Assembly (NCBI GenBank): GCA_030425925.1
Contig: JAUHZO010000016.1
Location: 1-64,000 of the forward strand
Reading direction: 5' to 3'
Source of the DNA: Alphaproteobacteria bacterium
GTDB taxonomy: Bacteria; Pseudomonadota; Alphaproteobacteria; Rhodobacterales; Rhodobacteraceae
Length of the DNA: 64,000 bases
The position numbers were made by a program, and so were the translations under genes. The notes below the pieces were generated by a model. The model saw only the letters and a list, made by a program, of their open reading frames with translations. It did no database searches and was not told the DNA's origin. Positions 24,707 to 33,595 of the stretch are shown one piece after another. Each line of letters starts with the position of its first letter. Within the stretch, counting starts at the first letter, position 1.

Positions 24707-25771
24707 ATGGGCGCGATCTCTCTCAGGGGCATCAACAAGCGGTTTGGTGCAACCCATGTCATCAAGGACGTGAACATCGAGATCGAGCAGGGCGAATTCT
24801 GCGTCTTTGTCGGCCCCTCGGGCTGCGGCAAGTCCACGCTGTTGCGCCTGATCGCGGGGCTGGAGGACATCACGTCGGGCGAATTGCGCATCGGTGACCG
24901 CGTGGTGAACCATCTGCAGCCCAAGGAACGCGCCGTGGCGATGGTGTTCCAGTCCTACGCCATCTTCCCGCACATGACGGTGCGCGAGAACATCGCCTTT
25001 GGCCTGACAATCCGGCGCGAGTCCCGGGCCGAGATCGACCGCAAGGTGTCCGAGGCCGCGCGCATGCTGCGGATGGAAGACCTGCTGGACCGCCGTCCGT
25101 CGCAACTGTCGGGCGGGCAGCGCCAGCGCGTGGCCATCGGGCGGGCCGTGGTGCGCGACCCGTCGGTCTTTCTGTTCGACGAACCGCTGTCGAACCTCGA
25201 TGCGGCGCTGCGGATGAGCACCCGGCAAGAGATCGCCGCGCTGCATGCCCAGCTGAAAACCACGATGATCTATGTCACCCATGACCAGGTCGAGGCGATG
25301 ACGCTGGCCGACAAGATCGTGGTGTTGAAGGAGGGAAGGGTGATGCAGATCGGCGCGCCGATGGACCTGTATCACAACCCCGCCAACCTTTTTGTCGCCG
25401 GGTTCCTGGGCGCGCCGTCGATGAACTTCCTGCCCGTCACGGTCGAGGCGCAGGGCGCGCGAACGGTGACGGTGACCGGCGACATGCTGGGCCGGACCGA
25501 GGTGCCGCACCGGGGCCGCAGCTTTGCGCCGGGCCAGCCCGCCACGCTGGGCATCCGCCCGCAATACCTGCGCCCTGACGACAGCGGCGCGCTGCGCGGC
25601 ACCGTTCGGGTGTCGGAACGGCTTGGAACGGAGACCGTGGTCGATGTCGCGCTGGCGCAAGGCACCCGGCTGATGGCGGCGCTGGCCGAGGACGTGATCC
25701 TGACCCCCGGCGCTCCGGTGGCGTTCGGTTTTGACGGGTACAAGGCGCATGTCTTTGCGGAAACTCCATGA
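24707..25771 (+). CDS. Sugar ABC transporter ATP-binding protein, MalK/UgpC-like
   Basis: A 354-residue ATPase. Walker A is GPSGCGKST (~37-45), the Q-loop [12 protein letters not shown], the signature [15 protein letters not shown], Walker [14 protein letters not shown] and the switch His in VTHDQVEAM. The C-terminal ~120 residues form TOBE-type regulatory domains ([11 protein letters not shown]). It energises the two permeases encoded upstream. Its end overlaps the hydroxyacid dehydrogenase start by four bases. Confidence 0.93.
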   Translation: MGAISLRGINKRFGATHVIKDVNIEIEQGEFCVFVGPSGCGKSTLLRLIAGLEDITSGELRIGDRVVNHLQPKERAVAMVFQSYAIFPHMTVRENIAFGLTIRRESRAEIDRKVSEAARMLRMEDLLDRRPSQLSGGQRQRVAIGRAVVRDPSVFLFDEPLSNLDAALRMSTRQEIAALHAQLKTTMIYVTHDQVEAMTLADKIVVLKEGRVMQIGAPMDLYHNPANLFVAGFLGAPSMNFLPVTVEAQGARTVTVTGDMLGRTEVPHRGRSFAPGQPATLGIRPQYLRPDDSGALRGTVRVSERLGTETVVDVALAQGTRLMAALAEDVILTPGAPVAFGFDGYKAHVFAETP

Positions 25772-26814
25772 CGACGGTCATTCTTGATCCGCACTGGCGG
25801 CGCATGGACGAACTGTTCTCGCCCGCTGCCCGCGCCGCGCTGGAGCGTCACGAGGTGATCTGGGGCCGCGATGCGCCCATCCCGCCCGAGTTGCTGGAGA
25901 CGGCGCTGCCCCGCGCCGAGGTGCTGATCGCTGCCACGCCGCAGGTGACGGCGCAGACACTGGCGCGCGCCCCGGCGCTGCGCGCGGTGATCGAGGTCTC
26001 GGGCGCGTTTCCCGCCAGCATCGACTATGCCGCCTGCGCTGCGCGCGGGGTCGAGGTGCTGTCCTGCGCGCCGGGTTTTCGCGCCGCCGTGGCCGAGATG
26101 GGCCTGGCGATGACGCTTGCCGCCGCGCGCGGGCTGGTGCGCGAACACGAAGCCTTTCGTCAGGGCGGCGAACGCTGGCTGGAGGATTGTGCCGATACCG
26201 ATTTTTCCCTGTACGGTGCCGAGATCGGCTTTGTCGGCTTCGGCCAGATCGCGCAGGAGCTTGCCCGCCTTCTGGCCCCGTTCCGCCCGCGGATCAGGGC
26301 GTATGATCCCTGGCTGCCGGACGAGACCGCCACACGGTTCGGGGTGGACCTGGTGCCGCTCGACCTTTTGGCGGAACGGTCCCGCGTGCTGTACGTCACC
26401 GCCGTGCCCACCGCCGAGAACCGCGGTCTGATCGGGGCGGACGTTCTGGCGCGCCTGCCTGCTGGCGCGCTGCTGGTGCTGCTCAGCCGCGCGCATCTGG
26501 TGGATTTCGAAGCGGTGACCGATGCGACCGCCGCGGGCCGGATCCTCCTGGCCACCGATGTCTTCCCGTCCGAGCCGCTGGCCGCGCAGCACAGGTTGCG
26601 GCAGATGCCGGGCGTGATCCTGTCGCCGCACCGTGCGGCGGCAGTGCCGGGCGGGCGGCACCTGATCGGGGACATGATCCTGCACGATATCGACGCCTTG
26701 TCCCGCGGCGCGCCCGAACGTCAACTGGCAGTGGCCCGACCTGACCGCATCGCGGCGCTTGCCGGCATCGGCGATGCCGCGCAGGTGGCCGACATGGCGC
26801 AGCAGCGGCAGTAG
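25768..26814 (+). CDS. D-isomer-specific 2-hydroxyacid dehydrogenase family protein
   Basis: A 348-residue NAD(P)-dependent oxidoreductase. The nucleotide site is [18 protein letters not shown], and the catalytic residues of the family appear as LSRAHLVDF (Arg), TDVFPSEPL (Glu) and LSPHRAA (His). The usual GxGxxG is GFGQIA, which is conservative. These enzymes interconvert 2-keto and D-2-hydroxy acids. Being coupled to the sugar transporter, it probably acts on an acid derived from the imported sugar. It is the last gene of the operon and meets the SDR gene tail to tail, 9 bases apart. Confidence 0.87.
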   Translation: MTTVILDPHWRRMDELFSPAARAALERHEVIWGRDAPIPPELLETALPRAEVLIAATPQVTAQTLARAPALRAVIEVSGAFPASIDYAACAARGVEVLSCAPGFRAAVAEMGLAMTLAAARGLVREHEAFRQGGERWLEDCADTDFSLYGAEIGFVGFGQIAQELARLLAPFRPRIRAYDPWLPDETATRFGVDLVPLDLLAERSRVLYVTAVPTAENRGLIGADVLARLPAGALLVLLSRAHLVDFEAVTDATAAGRILLATDVFPSEPLAAQHRLRQMPGVILSPHRAAAVPGGRHLIGDMILHDIDALSRGAPERQLAVARPDRIAALAGIGDAAQVADMAQQRQ

Positions 26815-26823
26815 GCCCGCCGC

Positions 26824-27618
26824 TCAGCCGTGCGCGGGGCCGCCCGGTGCGTTCAGGCCCAGCATGTCGGTTTGCGCCAGGGCCCCCATGCCGCCATCGA
26901 CCACGATCTCGATCCCCTTCAGCCAGCGGCTGTCCGGACCGGCCAGGAACACGATCACGTCGGCCACCTCGTCCGGCAGGCCGGGGCGGCCGACACGGGC
27001 GATGTTGCGCGCCACCCGTTCACCGAAGGCGGCGACGAAATCGTCCAGAATGCCGGTGCTGACCGCCGCCGGGCTGACCGCGTTCATCCGCAGGCCGCGC
27101 GTGATCAGCGCTTCGGTTTCGGCCAGCGTCAGCACGATCACCGCCTCCTTGGACAGGTTGTAGGCGCGGACATGGTCGATGCCGCGCGCGGCGACAAACG
27201 CGGGCAGCGCGTCGGGGTTGTCCAGCGCCATCAGGGCGCGGATCTCGTCAAGATTGTCGCGCCACATGGCCCCCGCGCGCGAGGCGGTGTTCACGATCGC
27301 AGCGCCCGGGCTCAGATGGTCGAGCATGCCGTGCAGGAACTGCCGGAACCCCAGGAAATTCACGTTCAGCACCAGTTCGGCCTGTCCCTCACGCGGGGGC
27401 AGCCCGGCATTGTTGATCAGCGCATCGAATGGCCCCCCGGCGCTGGCGATGGCCTGCGAGATCGAGGCGGGATCGCCAAGGTTGATCGGGACCCAGCGAT
27501 CGACATGGGCCTTTGGCTCTGTCAGGTCGAACCCCACCACCTCGTGCCCGTCACGCCACAGCCGCGCTGCCACCTCTGCCCCGATTCCGCTGGCGGCTCC
27601 TGTCAAGGCCACGCGCAT
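26824..27618 (-). CDS. Short-chain dehydrogenase/reductase
   Basis: A 264-residue SDR. The cofactor motif is ALTGAASGIGAEVAARL, INNAG appears as LINNAGLP, and the catalytic pair is YNLSKEA (Tyr-x-x-x-Lys); NAVSPAAVSTGIL follows. The pattern is close to 3-alpha-hydroxysteroid or coniferyl-alcohol-dehydrogenase-like SDRs. An AGGAGGAAC ribosome site fixes the ATG at 27618; the longer frame upstream is rejected. The gene converges on the sugar operon and has its own promoter region, which contains AAGCGCTT at 27692-27699. Its substrate is unknown, but oxidation of a sugar-derived alcohol is plausible from position. Confidence 0.88.
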   Translation of the reverse strand: MRVALTGAASGIGAEVAARLWRDGHEVVGFDLTEPKAHVDRWVPINLGDPASISQAIASAGGPFDALINNAGLPPREGQAELVLNVNFLGFRQFLHGMLDHLSPGAAIVNTASRAGAMWRDNLDEIRALMALDNPDALPAFVAARGIDHVRAYNLSKEAVIVLTLAETEALITRGLRMNAVSPAAVSTGILDDFVAAFGERVARNIARVGRPGLPDEVADVIVFLAGPDSRWLKGIEIVVDGGMGALAQTDMLGLNAPGGPAHG

Positions 27619-27943
27619 GTCCGTTCCTCCTGCCGGGTGCGGCGGCGAAGCCGCCTGTTGCTGCCAGCATAGGCAGGGTGTCGCGCAGGCCAAGCGCTTT
27701 CGGCATCCCGGTGGCGCAGGACCAACCGGCCCCGCTGCACCGGGGCCGGTTGACGGGGCAGGAGAGGGTCTGCCCCAAGGCCGCGGCTGCACCTCGCGGC
27801 CCGATACAGATAGGTCGTATGCCGCGCACATCCGGTTCACGTCTGCGGGAAAAACATGTGGTGCCTCCCCCGCGGAACCGCAAAGCTTGCAATTCGGGGC
27901 TGCATTGCCGATCACACGGGCGGAACGGGGATGGCGGGGACGC
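27619..27943. other. 325-bp divergent intergenic region with two hairpins
   Basis: The region lies between the SDR (minus) and the sigma factor (plus). It contains a small hairpin GGCGGC-gaa-GCCGCC (27641-27655), a palindromic AAGCGCTT (27692-27699), and a strong 12-bp stem CAACCGGCCCCG / CGGGGCCGGTTG at 27723-27752. A GGAACC at 27874-27879 could be an ECF-type -35 box for the sigma gene, but I see no matching -10. No gene is evident. Confidence 0.45.
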
Positions 27944-28480
27944 ATGGCCGAGATTTCAGACGACATCCTGCTGCAGCGTGTTGCCGGCGGCGACATGGCG
28001 GCGATGAAGGCGCTTTACACCCGGCATGAAACCGCCATGTACCGGTTCATCCTGACCCGGCTTCAGGACCGGTTCGAAGCGGCCGACGCGCTGAACGAGG
28101 CGATGCTGGATGTCTGGCGCTCTGCCGGGCGGTTCGGCGGCGGGTCCAGCGTGCGCACCTGGATGTTCAGCATTGCCCGCAACAAGGCGGTGGACCGGCT
28201 GCGCAAGACCGCCCGACTGGTGACCGCCGAACCCGATGACAGCCTGCCCGACGACGCGCTGAACCCCGAAGAGGCCGCGGCGGCGTCCAGCGACGCGGCG
28301 CGGGTCCGGGCCTGTCTCGACACCTTGCCCGACGCGCATCGGGCGGCGCTGAACCTCGCCTTCTATCAGGATCTCAGCTATCCCGAGATCGCCGGGATCG
28401 AAGAGGTGCCGGTGGGAACGATCAAGTCACGCGTTCATGCCGCCAAGAAGCTGATGGCGCTGTGCCTCGGCGGGCGCTGA
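27944..28480 (+). CDS. ECF-type RNA polymerase sigma factor
   Basis: A 178-residue sigma-70-family factor with only regions 2 and 4. Region 2 spans roughly residues 15-85 (YTRHETAMYRFILTRL, EAMLDVWRSAGRF, VRTWMFSIARNKAVDRLRK), and region 4 spans ~120-175 (LDTLPDAHRAALNLAFYQDLSYPEIAG, VPVGTIKSRVHAAKKLM). The ATG at 27944 with a GGGGA ribosome site gives a normal ECF length. The membrane anti-sigma gene lies tail to tail on the other strand, and a subtilisin-like protease is divergent from that. Together they look like an envelope-stress or extracytoplasmic signalling unit. Confidence 0.9.
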   Translation: MAEISDDILLQRVAGGDMAAMKALYTRHETAMYRFILTRLQDRFEAADALNEAMLDVWRSAGRFGGGSSVRTWMFSIARNKAVDRLRKTARLVTAEPDDSLPDDALNPEEAAAASSDAARVRACLDTLPDAHRAALNLAFYQDLSYPEIAGIEEVPVGTIKSRVHAAKKLMALCLGGR

Positions 28481-28511
28481 GCGCCTTGTCACGCTGAGGA
28501 TCAGGCCAGGA

Positions 28512-29072
28512 TCACGGCAGCGAGACGCTTTCCACCACGCCCCGGGCGGCCCGCAGGGTCTCTGCCGCGGCGGCGCTGTCGCTGCCCTCTGGCAGGTCCA
28601 GCGCATAAAGCCCCAGCGCCCCCGGCCCGTCGACGATCCGCGCGCCGATGGCCGCGAGCGCGGCGCGCATCTCGGCCTCGGTTGTCTGCGGCACAAAGCT
28701 GACCCGCAGGTCGGCAGCCCCCGTCTCGCCCGAGGCGGTGACAAACCCGTCCGGCGCATCCGCCGACGGCACAATCACCTGCCAGGCCAGTACCGCCGCC
28801 AGCGCAGCCGCTGCCGCCGTTGCCGCAAGGTGCCAGCCGGAAAACCGCCGCGCCACGGGCTGCGCCTCGATCTCGCGCGCCAGCCGGGCCCAGCCGAACG
28901 CGCCGGGCGAGGGCGCATCAAAGCTGTCGGCGATGGCCCCGTCCAGCCGCTGCCAGGCGGCCAGCGCGGGATCGCCGGCCAGCCGCGCCTCCAGCTCGGC
29001 TGCCTCGGTGGCGCTCAGCCGTCCGGCGCGCAGGTCGGCCAGCTGCCGGGTGATGTCGTCATCCACGCTCAT
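28512..29072 (-). CDS. Membrane-anchored anti-sigma factor with prodomain-like outer domain
   Basis: A 186-residue protein. Residues 1-~75 are a cytoplasmic helical part (DITRQLADLRAGRLSATEAAE), resembling anti-sigma domains though without the zinc HxxxCxxC motif. One membrane helix spans ~80-101. Residues ~121-186 form an alpha/beta unit (DLRVSFVPQTTEAEMRAAL, GLYALDLPEG, ending VVESVSLP). That outer unit follows the same strand-helix-strand order as the N-terminal prodomain region of the protease encoded divergently next to it. I infer that it binds the ECF factor inside and a protease or signal outside. A GGAG ribosome site precedes the ATG at 29072. Confidence 0.78.
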   Translation of the reverse strand: MSVDDDITRQLADLRAGRLSATEAAELEARLAGDPALAAWQRLDGAIADSFDAPSPGAFGWARLAREIEAQPVARRFSGWHLAATAAAAALAAVLAWQVIVPSADAPDGFVTASGETGAADLRVSFVPQTTEAEMRAALAAIGARIVDGPGALGLYALDLPEGSDSAAAAETLRAARGVVESVSLP

Positions 29073-29232
29073 GTCGTTCTCCTTGCCATACCGGTCTGTC
29101 GGACGAAAGTGCCCATCGGTTCACCGGAAAGTTTTGCCGGGCTGTCACGGCTTTGCGTGTAAAGTCCGAAAAACCGGCTGAACGGTTTGCCCCGCCGTCC
29201 CGACCAAGGCCATAACGACCCCGGAGGTGACC

Positions 29233-30375
29233 ATGACCACATCCCTGATCCGGCTGGCCGCTGGTCTGCTGATTGTCCTTGTGCTGGCGCAATGCAGCCC
29301 GCAGCGCAGCCTGGAATTGCCGCCGGCCGCAATGATCCGCGCCGATGCGGGCGTGGTGACCGATGCCTCGGAAATCGTGGTGCTGGCGCAGACCCGGGCG
29401 CAGATGGACGAACTGGTGGCCGCCGCCGCGGGGCAGGGCTATGCCCTGCGGCGCACACGGGTGCTGACCAGCCTGGGCCTTGTGATGTCGGTGATGACCA
29501 TTCCCGCAGGGCAGGGCGGGGCCGCGGCCATTGCCGAGCTGGAGGCGCTGGTGCCGGGGGTGATCGCCGGCGTTAACCATGCCTATGTCACGGCGAATAC
29601 CGCGGCCATTGCCGGGCGGCTTTATGCCGATGCGCTGCTGGGCTGGCCGCCGGGCGGCTGCCGTGCGCGCCAGCCCATCGGCGTGATCGACGCCGCGGCG
29701 CCTGGTCTGGTCCCCGCGCCGCGCTTTCGCAGCTTTACCCCGGCCCCCAGCACCGAACCGCGCCATGGGGCGCAGGTGGTGGCGCTGCTGACCCGGCAGG
29801 GACGGCTGGAGGCGCCGGACCTGTATGTTGCCAATGTCATCGGTCAAAGCGCCCGCGGACGCTCCGAGGCCAGCGTCGATGCCATGGTGGCCGCGCTGTC
29901 CTGGCTGCATGCCGAAGGTGTGCGGCTGGTCAATGTCAGCCTGGCCGGGCCGTATAACAAGATCCTCGACCATGCCAGCGCGCGCGCCAGCCAGCGCGGC
30001 ATGGTGATCGTGGCGGCGGCGGGCAATGACGGGGCCGCCAGCCCGCCGCGCTATCCGGCGGCCTTTTCCAGGGTGATCGCGGTGACGGCGGTGGATGCCA
30101 ACAAGGCCCTGTACCGCCGGGCCGTCACCGGGCCGCATATCGACATCGCCGCGCCCGGTGTCGATCTGTTCGTCGGTGGCAGATATGTCACGGGATCGTC
30201 CTTTGCCGCGCCCTTTGTCACCGCCTATCTGGCCGCCGCCGGTCCCCGGGGCATGACGGCAGAGGCCGCGCGCGCCCTGCTGCGGTCGACCGCCGCCGAT
30301 CTGGGGGCACCGGGGCGCGATCCGGCCTTTGGGGAAGGGCTGCTGAACCTGGGCCAGCGCTGCGCGCCGCGCTGA
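29233..30375 (+). CDS. Subtilisin-like (S8) serine protease, exported
   Basis: A 380-residue protease. The N-terminus is hydrophobic ([19 protein letters not shown]); Cys21 could be lipidated although Gln before it is atypical of a lipobox. Residues ~45-120 resemble an inhibitory prodomain ([27 protein letters not shown]). The catalytic triad is Asp153 (GVIDA), His178 ([11 protein letters not shown]) and Ser323 (GSSFAAP), with oxyanion Asn265 in AAAGNDG. It is shorter than typical subtilases. A GGAGG ribosome site favours the ATG at 29233. It is divergent from the anti-sigma gene by 160 bp and probably cleaves an envelope protein, perhaps the anti-sigma factor. Confidence 0.85.
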   Translation: MTTSLIRLAAGLLIVLVLAQCSPQRSLELPPAAMIRADAGVVTDASEIVVLAQTRAQMDELVAAAAGQGYALRRTRVLTSLGLVMSVMTIPAGQGGAAAIAELEALVPGVIAGVNHAYVTANTAAIAGRLYADALLGWPPGGCRARQPIGVIDAAAPGLVPAPRFRSFTPAPSTEPRHGAQVVALLTRQGRLEAPDLYVANVIGQSARGRSEASVDAMVAALSWLHAEGVRLVNVSLAGPYNKILDHASARASQRGMVIVAAAGNDGAASPPRYPAAFSRVIAVTAVDANKALYRRAVTGPHIDIAAPGVDLFVGGRYVTGSSFAAPFVTAYLAAAGPRGMTAEAARALLRSTAADLGAPGRDPAFGEGLLNLGQRCAPR

Positions 30376-30405
30376 GGCCGGGTGTCACACTCTGTCAGGA
30401 AAGCT

Positions 30406-30442
30406 TTTCACAACTTTCACAAAGCCAACACGCCGCTGTGTT
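30406..30442. promoter_or_regulatory. Direct and inverted repeats in the promoter of the peptide-type ABC operon
   Basis: TTTCACAA occurs at 30406-30413 and again at 30415-30422, a 9-base period. AACAC (30427-30431) and GTGTT (30438-30442) form an inverted repeat directly after. All lie 50-86 bases before the binding-protein start and may be protein-binding sites or core promoter elements. Confidence 0.35.
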
Positions 30443-30491
30443 CTTCGGACGGTCTGGTGCTTTCCAGTCTTGCCAACTGGGAGTCCTGTCG

Positions 30492-32393
30492 ATGACGAAC
30501 CGTCTGATCTGCGGCGTGTCCGCACTTGCGCTGCTGGCCGCTCCGGCCTTTGCGCAAACCTGCACCGAATTCAACGAAGCGCCGATGCTGGCCGAGCGGG
30601 TCGCCGCGGGCGAGCTGCCCCCGGTGGCCGAGCGCGTGCCCTCCGAGCCGCTGGTGGTCGACGTGGCCGAGCAGATCGGTGTCTATGGCGGCGAGATGGT
30701 CGACACCACGCTGGGCAACCGCCTGGCCGAATTCCGCCACTACGGCTACGAGCCGCCGGTGCGCTGGTCGGTCGACGGTGGCGAAGTGGTGCCGAACGTG
30801 TTCAAGGGCTGGGACGTCAATGACGACGCCACCGAGTACACCTTCTACCTGCGCGCGGGCATGAAGTGGTCGGACGGCGAGGATTTCACCGCCGACGACA
30901 TCCTGTTCTGGTGGGAGCATGTCGAGACCAACACCGACATCCAGTCCGCCCCGCGCGGCTTCTTCACCGTGGACGGCGAGAACGCCACCGTCACCAAGGT
31001 GGACGACTACACCGTGAGCTTTGCCTGGTCGAAGCCCAACGGCCTGTTCCTGGAAAACCTCGCCACCTCCTATGGCGTGCGCGTGGTCCAGTTCGCCGAG
31101 CACTACCACAGCCAGTTCATCAAGGCGCTGAACGAGGACGGCGTGGCCCAGATGATGGCCGACGCCAACAGCGACGACTACCAGCAGTGGTGGCGCGCCA
31201 ATGTGGGCTCTTACGGTCAGCAGTCGGAATATGCCGACCCGAACCGCCCCTTCGTGCAGGCCTGGGTGCCGGCGGGCGAGGAAAGCTTCCTTGGCAAGGA
31301 GCGTTTCAGCTTCCACCGCAACCCCTACTACTTCAAGGTCGATGCCGCGTGTAACCAGCTGCCCTACATCGACACCCGCACCTGGGTGCTGGTGCAGGAC
31401 CAGGAAGTGCAGCTGGCCAAGACGCTGTCGGGCGAGATCGACATCTCCCGCGTCAACATCTCGACCCCGGCCAACCGCGGCGTGATGTTCCAGAACATGG
31501 AAGCGGGCGATTACCGCTTTGTCGCGGCGAACTCGGCCGACATGAACGTCGCCGACCTGCGCTTTCCGTTCTACTACCCGTCGGACGAGCAGAAGGCCGA
31601 GATCTACCGCAACAAGGATTTCCGCATCGGCCTGAGCCACGCGATCGACCGTGAGGAACTGATCGACGTGATCTTCCTGGGCCAGGGCCAGCCGCACCAG
31701 ATCGCGCCGCGCCCCGACAGCCCGCTCTATGACGAGACGCTGGCGACCCAGTACACCGCCTATGACGTGGATCTGGCGAACGCGCATCTGGACAAGGTGC
31801 TGCCGGAAAAGGACGCCGAAGGTTTCCGCCTGCGTCCCGACAATGGCGAGCGTTTCACCGTGGTCGTGGACGTGAACAACGAGTTCAAGTCCGACTGGGG
31901 CGACATGATGGAGCTGATCGAGGGCTACTGGGAAGCCGTGGGCATCGACACCGTGCTGAACGTCGTCTCGGATGCCGTGTCGGTGGCGCGCCGTTCGGAC
32001 CCGGATCGCGACGTGTTCCTGTGGCTGGCGGAAAACGGCTCGGGCCGTCTGCCGCTGCTGGCGCCGGGTGAGCTGATGCCGCGCACCGGCCCGTGGGAAG
32101 AGTTCTACACCTCCGGCGGCAGCGCCGGCGTCGAGCCCCCCGCCGCCGTGCTGCGCGCCTACGAGCTGCAGGACGCCATTGGCGGTCTGTTCGGCGCGGC
32201 GCAGCTGGAGGCATGGAACGAATACGTTGCCATCGTCACCGAAGAGTTCCCCAAGATCGGCATCGCGTTGCCCGCCGGCAACTACCGCGCGGTCCGCAAC
32301 CGCCTGAAGAACGTGCCCGAGCCGCTGCTGGAAGGCTGGCTGTATCCGGGTATCGCACCGGCGAACTTCTCGACCTTCTACATCGAGGAGTAA
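30492..32393 (+). CDS. ABC transporter substrate-binding protein, family 5 (oligopeptide/dipeptide type)
   Basis: A 633-residue periplasmic protein with signal peptide [17 protein letters not shown] cleaved before QTCTEF. The family 5 motif appears as [20 protein letters not shown], then [18 protein letters not shown]. It is longer than DppA (~535 residues) and resembles the 600-650-residue subgroup used for large or modified ligands. A GGGAG ribosome site lies before the ATG. It is the first gene of an operon with two permeases, a fused ATPase and two metallohydrolases, and three hairpins in the 194-bp gap after it probably set higher expression of this subunit. Confidence 0.9.
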   Translation: MTNRLICGVSALALLAAPAFAQTCTEFNEAPMLAERVAAGELPPVAERVPSEPLVVDVAEQIGVYGGEMVDTTLGNRLAEFRHYGYEPPVRWSVDGGEVVPNVFKGWDVNDDATEYTFYLRAGMKWSDGEDFTADDILFWWEHVETNTDIQSAPRGFFTVDGENATVTKVDDYTVSFAWSKPNGLFLENLATSYGVRVVQFAEHYHSQFIKALNEDGVAQMMADANSDDYQQWWRANVGSYGQQSEYADPNRPFVQAWVPAGEESFLGKERFSFHRNPYYFKVDAACNQLPYIDTRTWVLVQDQEVQLAKTLSGEIDISRVNISTPANRGVMFQNMEAGDYRFVAANSADMNVADLRFPFYYPSDEQKAEIYRNKDFRIGLSHAIDREELIDVIFLGQGQPHQIAPRPDSPLYDETLATQYTAYDVDLANAHLDKVLPEKDAEGFRLRPDNGERFTVVVDVNNEFKSDWGDMMELIEGYWEAVGIDTVLNVVSDAVSVARRSDPDRDVFLWLAENGSGRLPLLAPGELMPRTGPWEEFYTSGGSAGVEPPAAVLRAYELQDAIGGLFGAAQLEAWNEYVAIVTEEFPKIGIALPAGNYRAVRNRLKNVPEPLLEGWLYPGIAPANFSTFYIEE

Positions 32394-32427
32394 GGGATTG
32401 CGCCGCGGCTGACGCCGCGTCGCGATG

Positions 32428-32549
32428 GCGGGGGGCTGCGCCCCCCGCACCCCCCGTTTCCCATGAGGCGGGCCGTCCGCACGGCACGCTGCGGCGTGCC
32501 GGGTCTGACGTTTGCGTGGGGGGCCAGCCCCCCACACCCCCCGGGGGTA
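32428..32549. repeat. Cluster of three GC-rich hairpins between binding protein and permease genes
   Basis: GCGGGGGGC/GCCCCCCGC at 32428-32448, GGCACGC/GCGTGCC at 32483-32500 and TGGGGGGC/GCCCCCCA at 32517-32534 are perfect stems, followed by CCCCCCGGGGG near 32537-32547. They resemble intergenic palindromic elements common in Rhodobacterales. Likely effects are 3' protection of the binding-protein mRNA and partial termination before the permeases. Confidence 0.6.
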
Positions 32550-32587
32550 TTTCACCCAAGAAGAAGCAGCAGGGCTGTTGAGCTGAC

Positions 32588-33595
32588 ATGACCGCCTTCC
32601 TGATCCGCCGATTCGTGCTGCTGTTCTTCACCGTGATCGCCATCACGGTGGTGTCTTTCGTGATCATCACCCTGCCGCCCGGCGATTTTGTCGACCGCAT
32701 CGCGCAGGAGGCCGAACAGAACGGCGATCCGCTGGAGCCCGCGCAGATCGTCGATCTGCGGCGGTTTTACGGGCTGGATGAAAGCCTGTGGGTCCAGTAC
32801 CGCAAGTGGATGGAAGGCATGATCTTCCGCGGCGATTTCGGGTTTTCCTTTGGCTGGGACCTGCCTGTCGCCGAGGTGATCGGGCAGCGCGTGGGGCTGA
32901 CGGCGCTGCTGTCGATCCTGACGCTTATGGTGATCTGGATCATCGCCATCCCGCTGGGGATCTATTCCGCCGTGAGGCAGTATTCGCTGGGCGATTACGT
33001 CTTTACCTTTCTTGGCTTCATCGGCCTTGCGATCCCGAACTTCCTGCTGGCGCTGGTGCTGCTTTACGTGTCGTTCAAGTATTTCGGCCAGTCCGTGGGC
33101 GGGCTGTTCAGCCCCGACTACGTCAACGCGCCGTGGAGCCTGGCGCGCGTGGGCGACCTGGTCTCGCATCTGTGGATCCCGCTCATCGTGCTGGGCACCG
33201 CCGGCACCGCCAGCGTGATCCGGACGATCCGCGCCAACCTGCTGGACGAGTTGCACAAGCCCTACGTGCTGACCGCCCGCGCCAAGGGGTTGCCGGAGCG
33301 GCGGCTGACGCTGAAATACCCGGTGCGCCATTCGCTGAACCCGTTCGTGTCGGGGCTGAACGACATCTTTGTCACCATCATCTCGGGCGAGACCATCGTG
33401 GCGGTGGTGCTGGGCCTGCAGACCGTGGGGCCGCTGCTGCTGACCGCGCTCAAGGCCGAGGACATGTACCTGGCCGCCACGCTGATCATGTTCCTGAGTT
33501 TCCTCGCCGTGCTGGGCACGCTCTTTTCCGACCTGCTCCTGATGGCGCTGGACCCGCGGTTGCGGCGGCAGGCGCAGAACCGGGAGATGCTGTAG
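32588..33595 (+). CDS. ABC transporter permease, DppB/OppB-like
   Basis: A 335-residue membrane protein with six predicted helices. It starts with FLIRRFVLLFFTVIAITVVSF, typical of the DppB family, and has the extended periplasmic segment (FYGLDESLWVQYRKWMEG) and the ATPase-contact loop TARAKGLPERRLTLKYPVRH. It ends directly before the DppC-like gene (stop TAG at 33593-33595, next ATG at 33596). It forms half of the transport channel. Confidence 0.92.
   Translation: MTAFLIRRFVLLFFTVIAITVVSFVIITLPPGDFVDRIAQEAEQNGDPLEPAQIVDLRRFYGLDESLWVQYRKWMEGMIFRGDFGFSFGWDLPVAEVIGQRVGLTALLSILTLMVIWIIAIPLGIYSAVRQYSLGDYVFTFLGFIGLAIPNFLLALVLLYVSFKYFGQSVGGLFSPDYVNAPWSLARVGDLVSHLWIPLIVLGTAGTASVIRTIRANLLDELHKPYVLTARAKGLPERRLTLKYPVRHSLNPFVSGLNDIFVTIISGETIVAVVLGLQTVGPLLLTALKAEDMYLAATLIMFLSFLAVLGTLFSDLLLMALDPRLRRQAQNREML

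Noticed and set aside
27179-27943. A longer N-terminal extension of the ECF sigma factor
   Set aside because: The added part is antisense to the SDR gene and then spacer sequence; the start at 27944 gives the normal ECF length.
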